Shown here: positions 1 through 4,556 of the stretch, piece by piece
Layout of the letters: every line of letters begins with the position of its first letter
How positions within the stretch are numbered: position 1 is the first letter of the stretch
DNA from: Candidatus Nealsoniibacteriota bacterium
GTDB lineage: Bacteria; Patescibacteriota; Minisyncoccia; Minisyncoccales; MHMH01
Length of the DNA: 7,078 nt
Direction: 5' to 3'
NCBI GenBank assembly: GCA_016186525.1
Contig: JACPLM010000040.1
Coordinates: 1-7,078 of the forward strand
Translations under genes and position numbers: made by a program
The notes under the pieces: generated by a model
The model's input: only the letters and a program-made list of their open reading frames with translations
Database searches by the model: none
What the model was told of the DNA's origin: nothing

Positions 1-327
1 ATGCCGCCAGAAGGATTTGAAGGGCAGGAATTTGAAAGGCAATACCAAGAGCAATACCAACAGCAATACCAACAGCAGATGGAACAGCAAATACAGCAGC
101 AAATACAGCAGCAAATTGAAGAATTATCTTCTCAGGAAGAAATTGGCGTTTCCAAACAATTTTGCTTAGAAAATCCTACCGATCCTCTTTGCGTGGGATA
201 TGAGCAGGCTCAAATTTCTTCTGAATATTGCGCTACTAATCCTACCGATCCTTTATGCGGAGGGCAGCAATTACCCTTCTTAGAACAAGTCAAAAATTTT
301 TTAGCCGGTCTTATCCCGGCGATTTAA
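1..327 (+). CDS. Gln-rich protein with two Cys-x8-Cys NPTDPL motifs (possibly 5'-partial)
   Basis: I do not recognise a family. The frame opens with ATG on the first base of the window, so the true start may lie upstream and this may be only the C-terminal tail of a longer protein; 108 residues are visible. Residues 14-41 are seven four-residue units of the type Q-[YMI]-[QE]-[QE], giving a strongly polar helix with one hydrophobic residue every fourth position. Residues 55-64 and 77-86 then repeat the motif C-x2-NPTDPL-C, each with two cysteines eight residues apart, suggesting two small disulfide-closed loops. The last 18 residues are hydrophobic (FLEQVKNFLAGLIPAI). Cysteine pairs and low complexity fit an extracytoplasmic or surface-associated protein, but no signal peptide is visible in the part seen. 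It ends with TAA directly before an intrinsic terminator, so it is the last gene of its transcript. Function is unknown. Confidence 0.7.
   Translation: MPPEGFEGQEFERQYQEQYQQQYQQQMEQQIQQQIQQQIEELSSQEEIGVSKQFCLENPTDPLCVGYEQAQISSEYCATNPTDPLCGGQQLPFLEQVKNFLAGLIPAI
40..123 (+). repeat. 12-nt tandem repeat coding for Q-rich tetrapeptides
   Basis: Seven imperfect in-frame copies of a 12-nt unit occur here. The first three are of the form CAATACCAACAG and the last ones of the form CAAATACAGCAG. They encode Q-Y-Q-Q, Q-M-E-Q and Q-I-Q-Q units. Copy number could vary by slippage between strains. Confidence 0.8.
172..252 (+). repeat. Pair of 15-nt direct repeats encoding the NPTDP motif
   Basis: AATCCTACCGATCCT occurs at 172-186 and again, identical, at 238-252, 66 nt apart and in the same frame. 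The identical codon choice suggests a recent internal duplication of a 22-codon module rather than convergence on the same peptide. Confidence 0.75.
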
Positions 328-365
328 CTAAAAATCCACCCCGCCTAGGCGGGGTGGATTTTTAG
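328..365. terminator. Perfect bidirectional intrinsic terminator
   Basis: Bases 328-345 and 348-365 are exact reverse complements over 18 bp around a central TA. The stem has a GC-rich core (CCACCCCGCC / GGCGGGGTGG) flanked by A5 on one side and T5 on the other, so it reads as a rho-independent terminator from either strand. It starts right after the stop of the Gln-rich ORF and ends 1 nt from the predicted 3' end of rnpB, so it serves the converging transcripts. In practice the innermost bases must open to form the loop. Confidence 0.9.
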
Positions 366-366
366 T

Positions 367-768
367 GTCCCAGCAAGTCTGTAAGCCGAATTCTGTTCCG
401 CCTCATCGGCGGATGGTGATTATCTATCTGGGTCCGACATTACTGTCGGACTCATGCCTTTTGGCAATGCGAGTTACTTTTAACGAAAGTTCCAAGATAA
501 ATCCCAGAACTTTCGGTTTACTCTTGCTTCCAGTAAGGATTTAGCCGTATCAGCCCGATGTTTCCATCAGGATCATCCCGAAGGATGCCCGGCCCTTTCG
601 GGCCAAGGGCGTTTCTTTTCGCACCTCTGGTCTTGCGACCGACGGCTGTTAGCCGCTACTTTTTTAGATTTGCCTTGCGGCAAAAATTGAAGTTCGGACT
701 TTCCTCCCGACCCTATACCGTTGCAATGCAACGGTCGGGTTTAGGGCAATCACCCAACTTACCGGGAC
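367..768 (-). ncRNA. rnpB: RNase P RNA (bacterial A-type-like), catalytic RNA for tRNA 5' maturation
   Basis: This is the ribozyme subunit that removes 5' leaders from pre-tRNAs. On the minus strand the conserved core is clear: GGAGGAAAGTCC (CR I) at 707-696 and ACAGAATTCGGCTTAC (CR V) at 396-381. The ends pair as P1 over 11 bp (768-758 with 377-367). P2 is seen as GGTGATT (754-748) with AATCACC (421-415). P3 has a 9-bp apical stem (735-727 with 725-717). A P18-type hairpin CCGACA-GTAA-TGTCGG and a P19-type hairpin CCGCC-GATG-AGGCGG precede CR V. P15 is a 9-bp stem (515-507 with 492-484) whose loop TGGGATTTATCTTG shows no GGU motif. Length is about 402 nt, close to the usual size. It has its own promoter upstream and a terminator immediately downstream. 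The ends are inferred from P1 and the promoter, so allow a few bases. Confidence 0.95.
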
Positions 769-775
769 AATTATT

Positions 776-804
776 ATTTTAGCAGAATATTTTTAGTTTG
801 TCAA
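776..804 (-). promoter_or_regulatory. Sigma70-type promoter of rnpB
   Basis: On the minus strand there is a perfect -35 TTGACA (804-799), a 17-nt spacer and a -10 TAAAAT (781-776). Seven bases then lead to G at 768, which is also the first base of the P1 helix. The position of this promoter independently supports the 5' end assigned to the RNA. Confidence 0.85.
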
Positions 805-818
805 ATTTTTTACGAGGG

Positions 819-851
819 AAAAAATAAAAAAGTGGCGCCGGGGGCGTCACT
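819..851 (-). terminator. Intrinsic terminator of the decarboxylase-like gene
   Basis: Read on the minus strand, AGTGACGCC (851-843), loop CCC and GGCGCCACT (839-831) form a 9-bp stem with one G-U pair, followed by TTTTTATTTTTT. The 5' arm of the stem overlaps the TGA stop codon of the gene. The T-tract ends 14 nt before the -35 box of rnpB. Confidence 0.88.
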
Positions 852-1572
852 TAATTTCTTTCAATATCTTTCTTACAGCCTTAACTCTGCCCTTGGCATC
901 GCGGATAGTGCTGCCGATGACAAATTTAGTTGCTCCTCTTTTCATGACTTCTTTTGGAGTCATCACGTATTTATGCGAGCCATGGTTTAAATCCCATTTA
1001 GGACGAACGCCGTAAACAATTTTTGTCAAATTTTCAAGCTCTGGATAATGGGAAAGAGTTTCCAAGTCCCTTGAAGAGCAATATATTCCGTTAGCGCTTT
1101 CGGCTTTAGCCATTTTAGCAAATTGGAGAGTTTTTTCTTCAGGAAAGTCTGTGCCGTAAATATATTTAATATCATAAATCGTAAGAGAATCAATTACCGA
1201 ACCCACTAAAATTTTAGAAATCCTTGCGTTATCTACTGCGGCTTTAATCCCCGGAGGTCCAGCCGCGGCATTAACTACAATATATGATATATTGGCAGAG
1301 TATAAAGAACAGGCGGTAATAACTTCTGCAATAAAATCAGGGTTCCCCGCAAATTCAAGATCAATAAATAAGTTTACGCTGCCAATTTCTTTTTGAATAT
1401 CATCAAGCAGAGAAATCCCATGCCTAAACAGAAGGGCGCCTAATTTATAACCCCATACTTCTCTCCCAAGTTCTTTGATAATTTCAATTGCCCCGTCTTT
1501 CCCGGCTTTGTCTAAAGCTACGATAATGGGATTGCTGAGTTTTTTTTGGTAACAGTTTGGAATGTTTTCCAT
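847..1572 (-). CDS. Orotidine-5'-phosphate decarboxylase-like (OMPDC superfamily) protein with altered catalytic residues
   Basis: At 241 residues this is the usual PyrF length, and it follows the (beta/alpha)8 OMPDC pattern. It has ALD (19-21), GYKLG with Lys43, the motif-2 strand FIDLEFAGNP (69-78), VVNAAAG (99-105), YCSSRDL (164-170), GVRP (188-191), YVMTP (202-206) and FVIGSTI (217-223). In family enzymes motif 2 is D-x-K-x-x-D. Here Asp71 is kept, but the catalytic Lys is Glu73 and the second Asp is Gly76. The usual GR of the phosphate site is Gly220-Ser221, and the DQ..R before VMTP is SHKY. Family membership is clear, but UMP synthesis is doubtful, and hexulose-phosphate synthase and ketogulonate-phosphate decarboxylase also use D-x-K-x-x-D. 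It may act on another sugar phosphate or be a binding protein. The start is fixed by AGGAGG 5 nt upstream. It is transcribed divergently from purA and ends in its own terminator. Confidence 0.85.
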   Translation of the reverse strand: MENIPNCYQKKLSNPIIVALDKAGKDGAIEIIKELGREVWGYKLGALLFRHGISLLDDIQKEIGSVNLFIDLEFAGNPDFIAEVITACSLYSANISYIVVNAAAGPPGIKAAVDNARISKILVGSVIDSLTIYDIKYIYGTDFPEEKTLQFAKMAKAESANGIYCSSRDLETLSHYPELENLTKIVYGVRPKWDLNHGSHKYVMTPKEVMKRGATKFVIGSTIRDAKGRVKAVRKILKEIK

Positions 1573-1584
1573 TCACACCTCCTA

Positions 1585-1613
1585 TTGTCAATGCGCTATT
1601 GATATACTAATAT
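1585..1613 (+). promoter_or_regulatory. Rightward promoter of purA, with strong SD
   Basis: A -35 TTGTCA (1585-1590), a 17-nt spacer and a -10 TAATAT (1608-1613) predict a start near 1620 and a leader of about 30 nt. AGGAGG at 1639-1644, 6 nt before ATG 1651, decides the purA start. The leader and the -35 are a near mirror image of the leftward promoter. Confidence 0.65.
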
Positions 1614-1632
1614 GGAGATAGTTTTTTGACAA
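1604..1632 (-). promoter_or_regulatory. Leftward promoter of the decarboxylase-like gene, with strong SD
   Basis: On the minus strand a -35 TTGTCA (1632-1627), a 17-nt spacer and a -10 TAGTAT (1609-1604) predict a start near 1597 and a leader of about 25 nt. The leader contains AGGAGGTG (1583-1576), whose AGGAGG core is 5 nt from the ATG. The -10 overlaps the rightward -10 by two bases. Confidence 0.65.
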
Positions 1633-1650
1633 TATTTTAGGAGGTGCGAG

Positions 1651-2859
1651 ATGCCAGTGACCGTAGTTATTGGAGCCCAATGGGGCGACGAAGGCAAGGG
1701 AAAAATAGTTGATTATTTAGCCCAGAAAGCAGATTATTGTGTAAGATTCAGCGGAGGAGACAATGCCGGCCATACGGTAGGCGAATTTAAGCTGCATTTA
1801 GTGCCCTGCGGAATTTTTAATCCCAAGACAGTTTGCGTTATTGGAAACGGAGTAGCTGTCAATCCTAAAAATTTGCTCAAAGAGATAGATGAATTGGAAA
1901 AGAGAAGCGTTTCCTGCGGAAATTTAATAATCAGCGCCAAAGCTCATTTAATTATGCCTTGGCATACTATTTTGGACGGTTTACAGGAAGAGGAAAGGGG
2001 AGAAGGGAAAATCGGCACCACTAAAAGAGGAATAGGCCCGGTATTTTCTGATAAGATTGGCAGATTCGGCTTCAGAATGGAAGATCTTCTTTCTGAAAAT
2101 ATGGAGCAGAAGTTAAAAAAACTGCAAGAAAGAGCCAAAAAGATCATTTGGGAAGTTTACGGTTATAGCAACAGCGATTTGCTTTACGATATCATTTTTA
2201 AAGATTTGCTTAAATTTAGAGACAGGATCCGTCCGTTCATAAAAGAGACTGAGCCCATAATCTGGAAAGCTTGCGACGATAAAAAAAGGGTTTTAATGGA
2301 AGGAGCCCAAGGCACCTTATTGGATCCAGATTTTGGGGCTTATCCTTACACTACTTCTTCGCCATGCACGGTTGCCGGCGTTTTGCAGGGGTCAGGCATT
2401 TCATGGCAAGACATCAATAAAGTGGTTGGCGTGGTTAAGGCCTATACCACAAGAGTTTGCGAAAAGAGCATTTCTTTTAAAACCGAAATGCCGGATGAAA
2501 TAGCCGATCCTTTTAGGGAAAGGACCGGAGAGTATGGAGCCACAACTAGCCGTCCCAGAAGAATAGGGTGGCTGGATGCGTCCCTTTTAAGATACGCTGC
2601 AAGAATTAACGGTTTCACCGGTTTGGCCATTACTCGCATGGACAGCTTGGGCACCTTTCTCCCTTGCTATGAAGCAAGAATTTGGGATGGCCATGGGTAT
2701 ATTGATATGCCTTGCGATTGGGGTTCTGATATAGAAAGCCGCAATGCTAAGAATTATTTAAAGACTATTGAAAGCTTGGTGGGCGTTCCGATAAAATATA
2801 TTTCTTACGGTCCCGGAAGAGACGAGATACAGGTTGTAAAAAAGCGGCATTCGTTTTAA
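1651..2859 (+). CDS. purA: Adenylosuccinate synthetase
   Basis: PurA is a cytoplasmic enzyme that joins aspartate to IMP using GTP, the first step from IMP to AMP. Signature blocks run in order. GAQWGDEGKGK (8-18) is the glycine-rich phosphate loop, with Asp13 as the expected catalytic base. GGDNAGHT (35-42) carries catalytic His41. GTTKRGIGP (122-130) and EGAQGTLLD (217-225) follow. The latter leads into GAYPYTTSSP. VKAYTTRV (262-269) and TGEYGATTSRPRRIGWLD (292-309), the IMP/GTP arginine loop, come next. YGPGRDEI (386-393) lies near the end. The usual guanine-binding TKLD appears as TRMD (328-331), a Lys-to-Arg change. At 402 residues it is about 25-30 shorter than typical bacterial enzymes. 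The loss lies in the C-terminal third between CYE and the YLK..E helix. It is divergent from the decarboxylase-like gene and is followed by murJ after 15 nt. Confidence 0.97.
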   Translation: MPVTVVIGAQWGDEGKGKIVDYLAQKADYCVRFSGGDNAGHTVGEFKLHLVPCGIFNPKTVCVIGNGVAVNPKNLLKEIDELEKRSVSCGNLIISAKAHLIMPWHTILDGLQEEERGEGKIGTTKRGIGPVFSDKIGRFGFRMEDLLSENMEQKLKKLQERAKKIIWEVYGYSNSDLLYDIIFKDLLKFRDRIRPFIKETEPIIWKACDDKKRVLMEGAQGTLLDPDFGAYPYTTSSPCTVAGVLQGSGISWQDINKVVGVVKAYTTRVCEKSISFKTEMPDEIADPFRERTGEYGATTSRPRRIGWLDASLLRYAARINGFTGLAITRMDSLGTFLPCYEARIWDGHGYIDMPCDWGSDIESRNAKNYLKTIESLVGVPIKYISYGPGRDEIQVVKKRHSF

Positions 2860-2862
2860 AAT
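2834..2862 (+). promoter_or_regulatory. Possible murJ promoter inside the 3' end of purA
   Basis: TTGTAA (2834-2839), a 17-nt spacer and TAAAAT (2857-2862, covering the purA stop codon) form a reasonable sigma70 match. Initiation would fall near 2869-2870, only about five bases before the murJ ATG, giving an almost leaderless message. This suits the lack of any SD there. The AT-rich context makes chance matches likely. Confidence 0.4.
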
Positions 2863-2888
2863 AAAAGCGTCCTTATGAGGGCGCTTTT
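2863..2888 (+). terminator. Terminator-like hairpin with the murJ start codon in its loop
   Basis: AAAAGCGTCC (2863-2872) pairs over 10 bp, with one U-G wobble, with GGGCGCTTTT (2879-2888) around the loop TTATGA. It directly follows the purA stop and ends in T4, so it resembles a short intrinsic terminator. Because the loop holds the murJ ATG (2875-2877), it could instead, or also, control murJ translation on read-through RNA. Confidence 0.55.
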
Positions 2889-4500
2889 CAATTCTCAAAC
2901 AAGAACAGTCCACCACGCTGCGGGAATTCTCATTGTCTCGGCTTTGCTCAGCCGAGTTTTGGGTATAGCAAGAGATTGGCTGCTGGCAAAAAACTTGGGC
3001 GCTGGAGGTGATTTAGATGTTTATTTTGCGGTCTTTCGCATTCCCGATTTCCTTTATCATATTTTAATTTCAGGAGGAATTGTTGTGGCGTTTTTGCCTA
3101 TTTTTTCAGATTTTTTTTCTAAAAATAAAGATGATGCATGGAAATTCGCCAATAATGTCTTAAACGTCTTTTTGCTTTTTTTAATACTGTTTTCTTTAGC
3201 GCTTTTTGTTTTTGCGCCGGGACTCATTAAATTAATTACCCCGGGGTTTACCAGCTCTCAATTGGATCAAACGATTTTTCTGACAAGAATTATGCTTTTA
3301 AGCCCGATTTTTTTCGGGCTAAGTTCAATTCTTTCCGGGATATTGCAGTATTTCCATCGTTTTTTAATTTACGGCTTTGCTCCGATTCTTTATAATCTTG
3401 GGATAATTCTCGGAATCGTATTTTTATTCCCGAGTTTCGGCCTCGTCGGCATAATTTATGGCGTGCTTTTCGGGGCTTTTTTGCATTTTTTGATTCAGCT
3501 GCCTTCAGCTATAAATTGCGGCCTCAAATACCGGCCGATTTTTAATTTAGGCGGGCAAGGGTTAAAAAGGGTTTTTCTTTTAATGCTGCCCAGAACCTTA
3601 GGCGTGGCTGGATCCCAGATAAATTTAATAGTGATGACTTCCATAGCTTCAACTTTGTCCGCGGGGTCAATTTCAATTTTTAACTTAACTCAAAATCTTC
3701 AGAATCTTCCCGTGGGCATTATAGGAGTTTCTTTTGCCGTGGCAGTTTTCGCCCCATTAAGCAAAAGTCTGGCTGACGGAGCAAAAGAAGAATTTTTAAA
3801 AGATTTTTCTTCAACCTTCCGCCAGGTTGTTTATATAGTTTTTCCTTTAAGTTTCCTCCTTTTTATTTTGAGAAATCAGATAGTTCAAATTATTTTAAGG
3901 CATGGCGAATTCAGCCAATCCTCTGCTGACCTGGCCTCGGCCAGTTTAGGATTATTTTCTTTGGGCGTTTGGGCTATTGGCTTAATCCCATTGCTCTCGC
4001 GGGCCTTTTTCGCTATTAAGGATACTCGCATTCCCGCGATCGTTGTTTTTTTTACGGTGACGCTGAATATCATTTTAAGTTTTTATTTTATCGGGATTCT
4101 CAATTCCGAAGGGTTGCTTTGGCATGCCCTTAAAAGCATTTTTCGCTTAGAGGGCGGAGACATGAGGGTGCTGGGCCTGCCTTTGGCTTTTGCGCTTTCC
4201 GGCACCCTGCAGTTTTTTTTATTAATGGCCCTTCTTTACAAGAAAATCGGAGATTTCCGTTTAAAGGATATTTGGGATTCTACTTCTAAGATTATACTGG
4301 CCAGTTTTATTATGGCCGCAGCAGTTTATTTCTCTTTTTATTTAATTTTTTCAATCTATCTCAAGGCTATTGTCGGAGCTTTGGCTGGCGCCAGCGTTTA
4401 TTTTTTTGCCACGCATTTTTTAAAATCTCCAGAAGCAAAAGCCATCAAATTAAGAATCATTGCCCGCCTTATCCGCAGCAAAATGGCCTGGCGGGAGTAA
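2875..4500 (+). CDS. murJ: MurJ/MviN-family lipid II flippase
   Basis: This is a polytopic MOP-superfamily membrane protein that moves lipid II across the cytoplasmic membrane for peptidoglycan synthesis. The N-terminus FNSQ...LLSRVLGIARD (5-34) is the family signature, with Arg27 and Arg33 matching the essential TM1 arginines. LPVGIIGVSFAVAVFAPLS (278-296), RHGEF (342-346) and SRAFFAIKDTRIP (375-387) are the other landmarks. At 541 residues with roughly fourteen hydrophobic segments it is full length. By eye, the Arg of the LRR-IFAEG region in E. coli is His62 here (FLYHILISGG), and the Arg before the LPxG loop is Asn or Gln (TQNLQNLP). This seems usual for CPR-type MurJ and leaves the central cavity less positive. 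No SD precedes ATG 2875 and no other Met occurs until residue 140, while the conserved N-terminus needs this start. A basic tail ends the protein. Confidence 0.93.
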   Translation: MRALFNSQTRTVHHAAGILIVSALLSRVLGIARDWLLAKNLGAGGDLDVYFAVFRIPDFLYHILISGGIVVAFLPIFSDFFSKNKDDAWKFANNVLNVFLLFLILFSLALFVFAPGLIKLITPGFTSSQLDQTIFLTRIMLLSPIFFGLSSILSGILQYFHRFLIYGFAPILYNLGIILGIVFLFPSFGLVGIIYGVLFGAFLHFLIQLPSAINCGLKYRPIFNLGGQGLKRVFLLMLPRTLGVAGSQINLIVMTSIASTLSAGSISIFNLTQNLQNLPVGIIGVSFAVAVFAPLSKSLADGAKEEFLKDFSSTFRQVVYIVFPLSFLLFILRNQIVQIILRHGEFSQSSADLASASLGLFSLGVWAIGLIPLLSRAFFAIKDTRIPAIVVFFTVTLNIILSFYFIGILNSEGLLWHALKSIFRLEGGDMRVLGLPLAFALSGTLQFFLLMALLYKKIGDFRLKDIWDSTSKIILASFIMAAAVYFSFYLIFSIYLKAIVGALAGASVYFFATHFLKSPEAKAIKLRIIARLIRSKMAWRE

Positions 4501-4541
4501 TCGCTTGATTCGACATGCTTTTCTTTTGGCGGAAAAACTAT

Positions 4542-4556
4542 TAAAATATTAAAAAC
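4542..4556 (+). promoter_or_regulatory. Probable -10 element for a leaderless lepA message
   Basis: TAAAAT at 4542-4547 lies 9 nt before ATG 4557, so transcription would begin at or within two or three bases of the start codon. No SD is present in the 56-nt gap after murJ, which agrees with leaderless initiation. I see no convincing -35 box at the right distance; TTTTCT (4519-4524) is the best available. Confidence 0.4.

Noticed and set aside
304..320. GCCGG-TCTTATC-CCGGC small hairpin at the end of the Gln-rich ORF
   Set aside because: A short 5-bp stem within coding sequence, next to a far stronger terminator; no separate role needed.
653..664. AAAAAGTAGCGG shared by rnpB (minus strand, 664-653) and the lepA palindrome (5090-5101)
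   Set aside because: Twelve shared bases, half of them in an A-run, without the inverted second arm in rnpB; most likely chance.
558..782. 74-residue plus-strand open frame
   Set aside because: It lies antisense to the RNase P RNA, whose conserved cores, helices and promoter explain this stretch; the peptide is Arg/Pro-rich with no domain.
1626..1631. TTGACA upstream of purA as a rightward -35 box
   Set aside because: A -10 at 17 nt would fall at the purA start codon with no match; the bases are better read as part of the leftward TTGTCA -35.
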